NCBI RefSeq assembly: GCF_036345155.1
Contig: NZ_CP107772.1
Span: 7,812,001 to 7,876,000, forward strand
Direction of reading: 5' to 3'
Source of the DNA: Streptomyces sp. NBC_00582
GTDB lineage: Bacteria; Actinomycetota; Actinomycetes; Streptomycetales; Streptomycetaceae
DNA length: 64,000 nt
Shown here: piece by piece, positions 40,659 to 49,955 of the stretch
Numbering within the stretch: the stretch's first letter is position 1
How the letters are laid out: each line of letters opens with the position of its first letter
The notes under the pieces: model-generated
The model's database searches: none
Seen by the model: only the letters and a program-made list of their open reading frames with translations
What the model was told of the DNA's origin: nothing
Program-made: the position numbers and the translations under genes

Positions 40659-42314
40659 GTGACCATGATCACTCCCGACCCCGGGAAACCGGGGTCCCCC
40701 GCCTCCTCGCTTCGCCCGCAGGCGGGTGCGCCCGGTACGCTCACCGCCGTGCCACACGCTGATCAGTCCCAAACCACCCAGAAGGGCGCTTCCGTGACAT
40801 ATCCGGGGCCGCCCAGGCCGGTCCAGGTCTCCGCCACACCCCTCGCGGAGCTCGCCGTCCAACTGGGTGCCCCCGCCGCGCGGAGCGAGGCGGCCGTCAC
40901 GGGCATCACCCACGACTCGCGCGCCGTCCGCCCCGGCGACCTGTACGCCGCCCTCCCGGGCGCCCGGCTGCACGGCGCCGACTTCGTCACCCAGGCCGCC
41001 GGCCTCGGCGCGGTCGCCGTGCTCACCGACCCGACCGGCGCCGAGCGCGCCGCCGCGACCGGACTGCCGGTCCTGGTCGTGGACGACCCCCGCGCGCGGA
41101 TGGGCGAACTGGCGGCCACGATCTACGGCCGTCCGGGCCGGGACCTGCTCCAGATCGGCATCACCGGCACCTCGGGCAAGACCACCACCGCCTACCTGGT
41201 GGAGGGCGGCCTCAAGCACCTCCGGTCCACCGGGCTGATCGGCACGGTCGAGATGCGCATCGGCGAGGAGCGCATCAAGTCCGAGCGCACCACCCCGGAG
41301 GCCACCGATCTGCAGGCCCTGTTCGCCGTCATGCGCGAGCGCGGCGTCGAGGCGGTCGCCATGGAGGTCTCCAGCCACGCGCTCGTCCTCGGCCGGGTCG
41401 ACGGCTGCGTCTTCGACATCGCCGTCTTCACCAACCTCAGCCCGGAACACATGGAGTTCCACTCCGACATGGAGGACTACTTCCGGGCCAAGGCGCAGCT
41501 TTTCACCCTGAAACGCAGCAAACTCGGGGTGGTCAACCTCGACGACGAGTACGGCCGCCGGCTGGTCCGCGAGGCCGAGGTCCCGGTCGTCACCTTCTCC
41601 GCCGAGGGCCACCCCGACGCCGACTGGCGCGCCAGCGAGGTCCACATCGGCCCGATGGACTCGACGTTCACCGCCGTCGGCCCGGACGGGGTGCGGATCG
41701 CCGCCAAGGCGCCGCTGCCCGGTCCGTTCAACGTGGCCAACACCCTCGCCGCGATCGCCGCCCTCGCCGCCGCGGGACTCGACCCGCAGACCGCCGCCGA
41801 CGGCGTCGCCGCCGTACCGGGCGTGCCGGGCCGCCTGGAGCGCGTGGACGTCGGCCAGCCCTATCTCGCGGTCGTCGACTACGCCCACAAGACGGACGCC
41901 GTCGAGTCGGTGCTCAAGGCGCTGCGCAAGGTCACCAAGGGCCGGCTGCACGTCGTCCTCGGCTGCGGCGGCGACCGGGACCGCACCAAGCGCGCCCCGA
42001 TGGGCGCCGCCGCGGCACGGCTCGCCGACACCGCCGTACTGACCTCCGACAACCCCCGCTCCGAGGACCCCCTCGCGATCCTCGCGACCATGCTCGAAGG
42101 CGCCGCCTCCGTGCCCGCGCACGAGCGCGGCCAGGTGCTCCTGTTCGAGGACCGGGCCGCCGCGATCGCCGCCGCCGTCGCCCGCGCGCACGCCGGGGAC
42201 ACCGTGCTGGTCGCGGGCAAGGGCCATGAGCAGGGCCAGGACATCGCCGGAGTGGTCCGTCCGTTCGACGACCGCCAGGTGCTTCGCGAAGCTATCCAGC
42301 AGACCCAGGGATGA
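40659..42314 (+). CDS. murE: UDP-MurNAc-Ala-Glu : diaminopimelate ligase
   Basis: A 551-residue Mur ligase adding diaminopimelate to the peptidoglycan precursor. The P-loop is GITGTSGKTTT, the Mur-type His and Lys regions follow, and the DAP-recognition motif reads SDNPRSEDP. DNPR is usually tied to meso-DAP, whereas Streptomyces walls contain LL-DAP; the same motif is kept in other actinomycetes. GTG 40659 has CAGGA 8 nt upstream and gives a ~50-residue disordered extension before the core; a later start near 40795 would also fit. Confidence 0.95.
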   Translation: MTMITPDPGKPGSPASSLRPQAGAPGTLTAVPHADQSQTTQKGASVTYPGPPRPVQVSATPLAELAVQLGAPAARSEAAVTGITHDSRAVRPGDLYAALPGARLHGADFVTQAAGLGAVAVLTDPTGAERAAATGLPVLVVDDPRARMGELAATIYGRPGRDLLQIGITGTSGKTTTAYLVEGGLKHLRSTGLIGTVEMRIGEERIKSERTTPEATDLQALFAVMRERGVEAVAMEVSSHALVLGRVDGCVFDIAVFTNLSPEHMEFHSDMEDYFRAKAQLFTLKRSKLGVVNLDDEYGRRLVREAEVPVVTFSAEGHPDADWRASEVHIGPMDSTFTAVGPDGVRIAAKAPLPGPFNVANTLAAIAALAAAGLDPQTAADGVAAVPGVPGRLERVDVGQPYLAVVDYAHKTDAVESVLKALRKVTKGRLHVVLGCGGDRDRTKRAPMGAAAARLADTAVLTSDNPRSEDPLAILATMLEGAASVPAHERGQVLLFEDRAAAIAAAVARAHAGDTVLVAGKGHEQGQDIAGVVRPFDDRQVLREAIQQTQG

Positions 42315-42318
42315 ACTT

Positions 42319-43734
42319 GTGATCGCCCTCTCCCTCGCCGAGATCGCAGCAGTCGTCGGCGGGCAGACCTACGACATACCGGATCCGTCCGTGGAAGTCA
42401 CCGGGCCCGTCGTCCGGGACTCCCGCGAGGTGGAGCCCGGCAGCCTCTTCGTCGCCTTCGTCGGCGAACGCGTCGACGGCCACGACTACGCGGCCGCGGT
42501 CGTCGAGGCGGGCGCGGCGGCCGTACTGGCCTCGCGCCCGGTCGGCGTGCCCGCGATCGTCGTGGACGACGTCCAGGCCGCCCTCGGCGCCCTCGCCCGG
42601 CACGTCGTGCACAAGCTCGGCACGACGCTCGTCGCGCTCACCGGCTCGGCCGGCAAGACCAGCACCAAGGACCTCATCGCCCAGGTGCTCCGGCGCAAGG
42701 CGCCGACCGTCTTCACCCCCGGTTCCCTCAACAACGAGATCGGGCTGCCGCTGACCGCGCTGTCCGCCACCGAGGAAACCCGGTTCCTGGTCCTGGAGAT
42801 GGGTGCCCGCGGGCTCGGACACATCCGCTACCTCACGGATCTGACGCCCCCGAGGGTCGGCCTCGTCCTCAACGTCGGCACCGCCCACATCGGCGAGTTC
42901 GGCGGCCGCGAACAGATCGCACAGGCAAAGGGCGAGTTGGTCGAGAGCCTTCCCGCGGCGAGCGACGGCGGTGTCGCGATCCTCAACGCCGACGACCCGT
43001 TGGTCCGGGCCATGTCCTCCCGTACGAAGGCGAAGGTGGTCCTTTTCGGAGAGTCCGGCGAAGCGGACGTACGGGCCGAGAACGTACGACTCACGGACAG
43101 CGGACAGCCCTCCTTCAGCCTTCACACACCCTCCGGGTGCAGCGATGTGACCATGCGCCTGTACGGTGAGCACCACGTGTCGAACGCGCTCGCCGCGGCC
43201 GCCGTCGCCCATGAGCTGGGCATGTCCGTAACAGAGATCGCCACCGCGCTCTCCGAGGCGGGCTCCCTCTCCCGCTGGCGGATGGAGGTCACCGAGCGCC
43301 CGGACGGCGTGACGATCGTCAACGACGCCTACAACGCGAACCCCGAGTCCATGCGAGTCGCTCTGCGCGCGCTGGCGGCCATGGGCAAGGGGCGGCGGAC
43401 CTGGGCGGTGCTCGGCAAGATGGCCGAGCTCGGGGACGAGGCGCTCGCCGAGCACGACGCGGTCGGGCGGCTCGCCGTCCGGCTCAACGTCAGCAAGCTC
43501 GTCGCGGTCGGGGGCAGGGAAGCCGCCTGGCTGCAACTGGGCGCATATAACGAGGGTTCGTGGGGTGAGGAGTCGGTGCACGTGTCCGACGCACAGGCGG
43601 CGGTCGACCTGTTGCGCAGCGAGCTGCGCCCGGGGGACGTCGTACTCGTGAAGGCGTCCCGTTCGGTCGGCCTCGAGAGCGTCGCGCAGGCGCTGCTCGC
43701 GACCGGTGCCGAGGGTGAGGTTTCCGCCCGATGA
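42319..43734 (+). CDS. murF: UDP-MurNAc-tripeptide : D-Ala-D-Ala ligase
   Basis: A 471-residue Mur ligase that completes the pentapeptide precursor in the cytoplasm. The P-loop is ALTGSAGKTSTK; the family segments DSREVEPGSLFVAFVGERVDGHDY and NDAYNANPESMRVALRAL are present. GTG 42319 lies 4 bp beyond the murE stop with AGGGA before it. Its stop overlaps the mraY start (ATGATGA). Confidence 0.95.
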   Translation: MIALSLAEIAAVVGGQTYDIPDPSVEVTGPVVRDSREVEPGSLFVAFVGERVDGHDYAAAVVEAGAAAVLASRPVGVPAIVVDDVQAALGALARHVVHKLGTTLVALTGSAGKTSTKDLIAQVLRRKAPTVFTPGSLNNEIGLPLTALSATEETRFLVLEMGARGLGHIRYLTDLTPPRVGLVLNVGTAHIGEFGGREQIAQAKGELVESLPAASDGGVAILNADDPLVRAMSSRTKAKVVLFGESGEADVRAENVRLTDSGQPSFSLHTPSGCSDVTMRLYGEHHVSNALAAAAVAHELGMSVTEIATALSEAGSLSRWRMEVTERPDGVTIVNDAYNANPESMRVALRALAAMGKGRRTWAVLGKMAELGDEALAEHDAVGRLAVRLNVSKLVAVGGREAAWLQLGAYNEGSWGEESVHVSDAQAAVDLLRSELRPGDVVLVKASRSVGLESVAQALLATGAEGEVSAR

Positions 43735-44804
43735 TGAAGCAGATCCTGTTCGCGGGTGTCATTGGCCTCTTCCTGACGCTGATCGGCACACCGCTGCTGA
43801 TCAAGCTGCTGGCGCGCAAGGGCTACGGCCAGTACATCCGCGACGACGGTCCGCGGGAGCACGCCAGCAAGCGCGGTACGCCGACCATGGGCGGTATCGC
43901 GTTCATACTGGCGACGGTCGCGGCGTACTTCCTGTCCAAGGTGATCACCGGCAAGCCGCCGACCTTCTCCGGTCTGCTGGTCCTCGGCCTCATGTGCGGC
44001 ATGGGCCTGGTCGGCTTCCTGGACGACTACATCAAGATCGTCAAGCGGCGGTCCCTGGGTCTGCGGGCCAAGGCGAAGATGGCCGGCCAGCTGATCGTCG
44101 GTATCGCCTTCGCGGTGCTGTCGCTGCAGTTCGCGGACTCCCGCGGCAACACCCCGGCCTCCACCAAGCTGTCGTTCATCACGGACTTCGGCTGGACGAT
44201 CGGCCCCGTGCTGTTCGTCGTCTGGGCGCTGTTCATGATTCTCGCGATGTCCAACGGCGTGAACCTGACCGACGGTCTGGACGGTCTCGCCACCGGCGCC
44301 TCCGTGCTGGTCTTCGGCGCCTACACGTTCATCGGCGTCTGGCAGTACCAGGAGTCCTGCGCCAACGGCGAGACCCTGACCAACCCCAACGCCTGCTACG
44401 AGGTGCGCGACCCGCTCGACCTCGCGGTCGTCTCCGCCGCGCTGATGGGTGCCTGCCTGGGCTTCCTGTGGTGGAACACCTCTCCGGCCAAGATCTTCAT
44501 GGGCGACACCGGTTCGCTGGCGCTCGGCGGTGTGCTCACGGGCCTCGCCATCTGCTCCCGCACCGAGCTGCTGGTCGCCATCATGGGCGGTCTGTTCGTC
44601 CTCATCACCATGTCGGTGGTCATCCAGGTCGGCTCCTTCCGGCTGACCGGCAAGCGCGTCTTCCGGATGGCGCCGCTCCAGCACCACTTCGAACTCAAGG
44701 GCTGGTCCGAGGTCCTGGTCGTGGTCCGATTCTGGATCATTCAGGGCATCTGTGTGATCGTCGGACTGGGTCTCTTCTACGCGGGATGGGCAGCAGACAA
44801 GTGA
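43731..44804 (+). CDS. mraY: Phospho-MurNAc-pentapeptide translocase
   Basis: A 357-residue polytopic membrane enzyme that links the pentapeptide precursor to undecaprenyl phosphate, making lipid I. Ten hydrophobic segments are recognisable. Active-site landmarks are GFLDDYIK, NGVNLTDGLDGLATG, FMGDTGSLALGG and APLQHHFELKGWSE. ATG 43731 overlaps the murF stop. Confidence 0.96.
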   Translation: MMKQILFAGVIGLFLTLIGTPLLIKLLARKGYGQYIRDDGPREHASKRGTPTMGGIAFILATVAAYFLSKVITGKPPTFSGLLVLGLMCGMGLVGFLDDYIKIVKRRSLGLRAKAKMAGQLIVGIAFAVLSLQFADSRGNTPASTKLSFITDFGWTIGPVLFVVWALFMILAMSNGVNLTDGLDGLATGASVLVFGAYTFIGVWQYQESCANGETLTNPNACYEVRDPLDLAVVSAALMGACLGFLWWNTSPAKIFMGDTGSLALGGVLTGLAICSRTELLVAIMGGLFVLITMSVVIQVGSFRLTGKRVFRMAPLQHHFELKGWSEVLVVVRFWIIQGICVIVGLGLFYAGWAADK

Positions 44805-46216
44805 CCTCCTCGGTGTCCCCGGACTTCACGGGCAAGCACGTCACCGTCGCCGGGCTCGGCGTCTCCGGTGTCCCGGCGGCCAAGGTGCTGCACGCGCGCG
44901 GGGCGATCGTCACCGTCGTCAACGACGGCGACGACGCACGCGCGCGTGAGCAGGCCGCCGAGCTGGAGGCGCTGGGCGTCACCGTGCGCCTCGGCGACGG
45001 CGCGACCCTGCCCGAGGGCACCGAACTCGTCGTCACCGCGCCGGGCTGGAAGCCCGACAAGCCGCTCTTCGCGGCGGCGGCCGAGGCCGGGGTGGAGATC
45101 TGGGGCGACGTCGAACTCGCCTGGCGCCTCAGGGGCCCCGAGGCCGCCCCCTGGCTGTGTGTCACCGGCACCAACGGCAAGACGACCACCACCCAGATGC
45201 TGGCCTCCATCCTGAAGGCGGCCGGCCTGCGCACCGCGGCCGTCGGCAACATCGGCGTCTCCCTGCTCGACGCGGTCCTCGGCGACGAGGAGTACGACGT
45301 CCTGGCGGTGGAGCTGTCCAGCTACCAACTCCACTGGGCGCCCTCCCTGCGCGCGCACTCGGCGACGGTGCTGAACCTCGCCCCCGACCACCTCGACTGG
45401 CACGGCTCGATGGAGGCCTACGCGCACGACAAGGGCCGCGTCTACGAGGGCAATCGCGTCGCCTGCGTCTACAACGTCGCCGACAAGGCCACCGAGGACC
45501 TGGTGCGCGAGGCGGACGTCGAGGAGGGCTGCCGGGCCATCGGCTTCACCCTCGGCGCCCCGGCGCCGTCCCAACTCGGCGTGATCGACGGCATCCTGGT
45601 CGACCGCGCGTTCGTCGAGAACCGGCAGAAGAACGCCCAGGAACTCGCCGAGGTCTCCGACGTCACCCCGCCGGCCCCGCACAACATCGCCAACGCCCTT
45701 GCCGCGGCGGCCCTCGCCCGCGCCTTCGGCGTGCCTCCCAGGGCCGTACGGGACGGTCTGCGGGCCTTCACCCCGGACGCCCACCGCATCGCCCACGTGG
45801 CCGACGTGGACGGCGTCTCGTACATCGACGACTCCAAGGCGACCAACACCCACGCGGCGGAAGCCTCGTTGGCGGCGTACGAGTCGATCGTGTGGATCGC
45901 GGGAGGGCTCGCCAAGGGCGCGACCTTCGACGAACTCGTCGCCAAGTCGGCACCGCGGCTGCGGGGCGTCGTCCTCATCGGCGCCGACCGCGCGCTGATC
46001 CGTGAAGCCCTCGCGCGACACGCCCCGGAGGTACCCGTCGTCGACCTCGACCGGACCGACACTGGGGCGATGCTCGCGGCGGTCCAGGAGGCCCGGCGCC
46101 TCGCCCGCGCGGGAGACACGGTGCTGCTCGCCCCGGCCTGCGCCTCCATGGACATGTTCGTCAACTACAACCAGCGCGGGGACGCGTTCGCTGAGGCGGT
46201 GCGTGAACTCGCCTGA
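44786..46216 (+). CDS. murD: UDP-MurNAc-Ala : D-glutamate ligase
   Basis: A ~476-residue Mur ligase adding D-glutamate. The N-terminal Rossmann part VTVAGLGVSGVPAAKVL is followed by the P-loop CVTGTNGKTTT, the LSSYQLHW motif and YIDDSKATNTHAAEASL, all diagnostic. ATG 44786 gives an 18-bp overlap with mraY; GTG 44801 overlapping the mraY stop as GTGA is nearly as likely. The gap to ftsW contains an interspersed repeat. Confidence 0.95.
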   Translation: MGSRQVTSSVSPDFTGKHVTVAGLGVSGVPAAKVLHARGAIVTVVNDGDDARAREQAAELEALGVTVRLGDGATLPEGTELVVTAPGWKPDKPLFAAAAEAGVEIWGDVELAWRLRGPEAAPWLCVTGTNGKTTTTQMLASILKAAGLRTAAVGNIGVSLLDAVLGDEEYDVLAVELSSYQLHWAPSLRAHSATVLNLAPDHLDWHGSMEAYAHDKGRVYEGNRVACVYNVADKATEDLVREADVEEGCRAIGFTLGAPAPSQLGVIDGILVDRAFVENRQKNAQELAEVSDVTPPAPHNIANALAAAALARAFGVPPRAVRDGLRAFTPDAHRIAHVADVDGVSYIDDSKATNTHAAEASLAAYESIVWIAGGLAKGATFDELVAKSAPRLRGVVLIGADRALIREALARHAPEVPVVDLDRTDTGAMLAAVQEARRLARAGDTVLLAPACASMDMFVNYNQRGDAFAEAVRELA

Positions 46217-46301
46217 GGGCGGGTCTTGGCCGTGACGGTTGCTCCAGGAGCCTTGGAGGTGCCGGTGACTGACGTTGTGTCGTTCGGCTGCGGGTCGTGG
46301 G

Positions 46302-46329
46302 GGCTGGTCGCGCAGTTCCCCGCGCCCCT
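46302..46329. repeat. Streptomyces interspersed repeat, copy 3, inside the dcw cluster
   Basis: GGTCGCGCAGTTCCCCGCGC followed by CCCTG: the reverse complement of the core at 366-387. It sits in the 151-bp gap between murD and ftsW, an unusual place for a scattered repeat. Confidence 0.65.
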
Positions 46330-46367
46330 GAGTGGGCTGCGGTCGCGCATGTTGCAGGGGAGCCGTC

Positions 46368-47732
46368 GTGCCCACTAGCCGCACCGGTCGGCCGCCCGTT
46401 CAGCGGGCTGTCCGCCGACCTCCCGCCGCGCGTCCGTCCCGGGACAACCCCGTCCTGCGGGCCTACACGCGTGCGCGCAAGGCCTGGGACCGGCCGCTCA
46501 CGGCCTACTACGTGATCCTCGGCGGCAGTCTGCTGATCACCGTGCTCGGGCTGGTGATGGTGTACTCCGCCTCGCAGATCACCGCGCTGCAGATGTCGCT
46601 GCCCGGGTCGTTCTTCTTCCGCAAGCAGTTCCTGGCCGCCTCCATCGGGGCCGTGCTGCTGCTGGTCGCCTCCCGGATGCCGGTCAAGCTGCACCGGGCG
46701 CTGGCCTACCCGATCCTCGCCGGAGCCGTCTTCATGATGGCCCTGGTGCAGGTGCCCGGGATAGGAATGGCGGTCAACGGCAACCAGAACTGGATCTCGC
46801 TCGGCGGCTCCTTCCAGATCCAGCCCAGCGAGTTCGGCAAGCTCGCCCTGGTGCTGTGGGGCGCCGACCTGCTCGCCCGCAAGCAGGACAAGAAGCTGCT
46901 CACCCAGTGGAAGCACATGCTGGTGCCGCTGGTGCCGGTCGCCTTCATGCTGCTCGGGCTGATCATGCTCGGCGGCGACATGGGGACCGCGATCATCCTC
47001 ACCGCGATCCTGTTCGGGCTGCTGTGGCTCGCCGGGGCGCCCACCCGGCTGTTCGTCGGGGTGCTCTCGATCGCCGCCGCGATCGGGTTCGTCCTGATCA
47101 AGACCAGCCCGAACCGGATGGCCCGCCTGGCCTGCATCGGCGCCACCGAGCCCAGGTCCGGGGCCGCCGACTGCTGGCAGGCCGTGCACGGGATCTACGC
47201 CCTCGCCTCCGGTGGGATCTTCGGCTCAGGACTCGGGGCAAGTGTGGAGAAATGGGGCCAACTGCCCGAAGCCCACACCGACTTCATCTTCGCCGTCACC
47301 GGTGAGGAACTGGGTCTCGCGGGGACGCTGTCGGTACTCGCCCTGTTCGCGGCTCTAGGCTATGCGGGTATCCGCGTGGCCGGACGCACGGAGGACCCCT
47401 TCGTCAGGTACGCCGCGGGAGGTGTGACCACCTGGATCACCGCGCAAGCCGTGATCAACATCGGTGCGGTGCTCGGTCTGCTGCCGATCGCCGGCGTCCC
47501 CCTCCCGCTGTTCTCCTACGGAGGATCCGCCCTGCTGCCGACCATGTTCGCGATCGGGCTGCTGATCGCCTTCGCACGTGACGATCCCGCTGCGCGGGCG
47601 GCGCTTGCGATGCGGCAACCCCGCTTTGGTAGAAAGCGGGGGGCCGGGGGTTCCGCGGTGAAACGGGAACCCCGGAGATGGAACACGATGCGACGGCGTG
47701 CCTCGGCGGCGCGTCCGTCCGGAGAGCGGTGA
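46368..47732 (+). CDS. ftsW: Septal peptidoglycan polymerase FtsW (SEDS)
   Basis: A 454-residue SEDS glycosyltransferase with ten membrane helices after a basic cytoplasmic N-terminus. Family marks are VMVYSASQITA, GIGMAVNGNQNWISLGGSFQIQPSEFGKLAL (with the catalytic Asp/Glu region), GGDMGTAIIL, and EAHTDFIFAVTGEELGLAG followed by PLPLFSYGGSALL. With FtsI it builds the division septum. GTG 46368 follows CAGGGGAG. A GACAC (WhiA-type) motif on the minus strand is upstream at 46277-46281. Confidence 0.95.
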   Translation: MPTSRTGRPPVQRAVRRPPAARPSRDNPVLRAYTRARKAWDRPLTAYYVILGGSLLITVLGLVMVYSASQITALQMSLPGSFFFRKQFLAASIGAVLLLVASRMPVKLHRALAYPILAGAVFMMALVQVPGIGMAVNGNQNWISLGGSFQIQPSEFGKLALVLWGADLLARKQDKKLLTQWKHMLVPLVPVAFMLLGLIMLGGDMGTAIILTAILFGLLWLAGAPTRLFVGVLSIAAAIGFVLIKTSPNRMARLACIGATEPRSGAADCWQAVHGIYALASGGIFGSGLGASVEKWGQLPEAHTDFIFAVTGEELGLAGTLSVLALFAALGYAGIRVAGRTEDPFVRYAAGGVTTWITAQAVINIGAVLGLLPIAGVPLPLFSYGGSALLPTMFAIGLLIAFARDDPAARAALAMRQPRFGRKRGAGGSAVKREPRRWNTMRRRASAARPSGER

Positions 47733-47738
47733 ATTTCG

Positions 47739-48836
47739 GTGCATGTCGTACTCGCTGGTGGGGGGACCGCCGGCCACATCGAGCCCGCGCTCGCCCTCGC
47801 GGACGCCCTGCGCAGGCAGGACCCCACCGTGGGGATCACGGCCCTGGGCACCGAGCGCGGTCTGGAGACCACACTCGTTCCGCAGCGGGGCTACGAGCTC
47901 GCGCTGATCCCGGCCGTACCGCTGCCGCGCAAGCCCACCCCCGAGCTGATCACCGTCCCGGGCCGGCTGCGCGGCACGATCAAGGCCGCCGAGCAGATCC
48001 TGGAGCGCACCAAGGCCGACGCCGTCGTCGGCTTCGGCGGTTACGTGGCCCTGCCCGGCTACCTCGCCGCCAAGCGCCTCGGGGTGCCGATCGTGGTCCA
48101 CGAGGCCAACGCCCGGCCCGGCCTCGCCAACAAGATCGGCTCCCGGTACGCCGCCCGCGTCGCCGTCTCCACGCCCGACAGCAAGCTGCGCGACGCCCGC
48201 TACATCGGCATCCCGCTGCGGCGCTCCATCGCCACCCTGGACCGCGCCGCGGCCCGCCCCGAGGCCCGCCACATGTTCGGCCTCGACCCCAACCTGCCGA
48301 CCCTGCTCGTCTCGGGTGGCTCGCAGGGCGCCCGCCGGCTCAACGAGGTCGTCCAGCAGGTCGCGCCCTGGCTCCAGCAGGCCGGCATCCAGATCCTGCA
48401 CGCGGTCGGCCCGAAGAACGAACTGCCGCATGTCCAGCAGATGCCGGGAATGCCCCCCTACATCCCGGTACCGTACCTGGACCGGATGGACCTCGCGTAC
48501 GCCGCGGCCGACATGATGCTCTGCCGCGCGGGCGCGATGACCGTCGCCGAACTCTCCGCCGTGGGACTCCCGGCCGCCTACGTCCCGCTGCCCATCGGCA
48601 ACGGCGAACAGCGGCTGAACGCCCAGCCGGTGGTCAAGGCGGGCGGCGGACTCCTCGTCGACGACGCGGAACTCACCCCCGAGTGGGTCCGGGAGTCCGT
48701 CCTGCCGGTGCTCGCCGACCCGCACCGGCTGTACGAGATGTCCCGCGCCGCCAGCGAGTTCGGCCGCCGGGACGCCGACGACCTGCTCGTCGGCATGGTG
48801 TACGAGGCGATCGCGGCGAGTCGCGCCCAGCGATAG
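47739..48836 (+). CDS. murG: Lipid II synthase (MurG glycosyltransferase)
   Basis: A 365-residue GT-B enzyme adding GlcNAc to lipid I at the inner membrane face. N-terminal VVLAGGGTAGHIEPALALADALR, VVGFGGYVALPGYLAA, HEANARPGLANK and C-terminal SGGSQGARRLN, DMMLCRAGAMTVAELSAVGLPAAYVPLPIG are diagnostic. GTG 47739 stands 6 bp after the ftsW stop. In many bacteria murC follows; here the next gene is ftsQ. Confidence 0.96.
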   Translation: MHVVLAGGGTAGHIEPALALADALRRQDPTVGITALGTERGLETTLVPQRGYELALIPAVPLPRKPTPELITVPGRLRGTIKAAEQILERTKADAVVGFGGYVALPGYLAAKRLGVPIVVHEANARPGLANKIGSRYAARVAVSTPDSKLRDARYIGIPLRRSIATLDRAAARPEARHMFGLDPNLPTLLVSGGSQGARRLNEVVQQVAPWLQQAGIQILHAVGPKNELPHVQQMPGMPPYIPVPYLDRMDLAYAAADMMLCRAGAMTVAELSAVGLPAAYVPLPIGNGEQRLNAQPVVKAGGGLLVDDAELTPEWVRESVLPVLADPHRLYEMSRAASEFGRRDADDLLVGMVYEAIAASRAQR

Positions 48837-48871
48837 GCGCCGCATTCCATGTGAGCGAAAGGGTAGGGAGC

Positions 48872-49678
48872 GTGGCCGGATCCGCCACCGTCGAGCGCGG
48901 TGCACGCCAGGAGGAGCCGTCCGGCCCGCCCCTCGTCCGAAGGCTGGGCGGCCCGCGCCGAGTTCGTATGATCATCGCCCTCGGGCTCGCCGTGCTCCTC
49001 CTCGGCGCGGGCACGGTCTGGGTGTTGTACGGCTCCTCGTGGACCAAGGTCGAGCACGTCTCGGTGTCCGGCACGGACGTCCTGACGCCCGACCAGGTGC
49101 GCGAGGCCGCCGCCGTACCGGTCGGATCGCCGCTCGTCTCCGTCGACACCAAGGCGATCGAGGCCCGTCTGCGCACGAGGCTGCCCCGCATCGACACGGT
49201 CGACGTGATGCGTTCCTGGCCCCATGGAATCGGCCTGAAAGTGACCGAGCGGCAGCCTGTTCTGCTCGTCGGAAAAGGGTCGAACTTCGTGGAAGTGGAC
49301 GACAAAGGCGTCCGTTTCGCCACGATTTCTCAGGCATTGAAGAACGTGCCGCTCCTCGAATTGGCCCTCTCCGGGTCGGGTTCGGGCGGGTCGGGCGCCG
49401 CGAGCCTGCGCCGCTTCGGCGAGGACCGTCTGGTGCGCGAGGCGGTGAGGGTCGCCGGCGACATTCCGGACGCCGTCGCCCAGAAGACCCGCGCCCTCAA
49501 GGTCCGTTCCTACGACGACATCTCGCTGGAGCTGACGGACGGCCGCACGGTCGCCTGGGGAAGTGCCGAGAAGGGCGCCCTGAAGGCGCGTACGCTCGGT
49601 GCTCTCATGAAAGCCTCCCCGGGCGCGCGGCACTTCGACGTCAGCGCTCCCACGGCCCCCGCGTCATCAGGGAGTTGA
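48872..49678 (+). CDS. ftsQ: Cell division protein FtsQ (DivIB)
   Basis: A 268-residue bitopic protein. The cytoplasmic N-terminus has Arg-rich patches, the membrane helix is MIIALGLAVLLLGAGTVWVLYG, followed by the POTRA domain (VEHVSVSGTDVLTPDQVREAA) and the FtsQ beta domain (LPRIDTVDVMRSWPHGIGLKVTERQP). It helps assemble the FtsQ-FtsL-FtsB complex. I chose GTG 48872 because it matches the start of S. coelicolor FtsQ as I recall it; GTG 48851 is in frame. Confidence 0.93.
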   Translation: MAGSATVERGARQEEPSGPPLVRRLGGPRRVRMIIALGLAVLLLGAGTVWVLYGSSWTKVEHVSVSGTDVLTPDQVREAAAVPVGSPLVSVDTKAIEARLRTRLPRIDTVDVMRSWPHGIGLKVTERQPVLLVGKGSNFVEVDDKGVRFATISQALKNVPLLELALSGSGSGGSGAASLRRFGEDRLVREAVRVAGDIPDAVAQKTRALKVRSYDDISLELTDGRTVAWGSAEKGALKARTLGALMKASPGARHFDVSAPTAPASSGS

Positions 49679-49955
49679 CGCACATCGGCGCAGGCCAGCA
49701 CCCTGGTTGGGCAGCGACACGGCTGATCACATAGGGTGAAAAGAAAAACGGGAGGTTCGGCGTGTTCGTTGAACGGGCGCCACTTGTCGACTTAGTGTCC
49801 TGTTCAGAAGACTCCAAGGAACAGACACACTGGTAACCCTAAACTTCAGCGTTAGGGTTCGGGTCGGCGAAACGGACCGTCCCATTCGGCATCAGTCGTC
49901 GGATCGCACCACCTGCGAGGCGGCGACACGTAACTCGAGGCGAGAGGCCTTCGAC
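49679..49955 (+). promoter_or_regulatory. ftsZ promoter region
   Basis: A 277-bp gap before ftsZ. S. coelicolor carries several ftsZ promoters here, one specific to sporulation. Visible signals are CTGTTC/GAACAG dyad arms (49800-49824), a GACAC motif (49824-49828) like WhiA sites, and a perfect 8-bp inverted repeat AACCCTAA / TTAGGGTT (49835-49842, 49852-49859) that would form a hairpin in the leader or bind a protein. The -10 elements cannot be fixed with certainty. Confidence 0.7.

Noticed and set aside
38310..42227. A 1305-codon open frame on the minus strand across ftsI and murE
   Set aside because: It is a mirror of the high-GC third-position bias of ftsI and murE. Its translation is Gly/Val/Arg/Asp filler without domains.
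49852..49859. TTAGGGTT resembling a telomere repeat
   Set aside because: A single copy, forming one arm of an inverted repeat in the ftsZ upstream region; chance resemblance.
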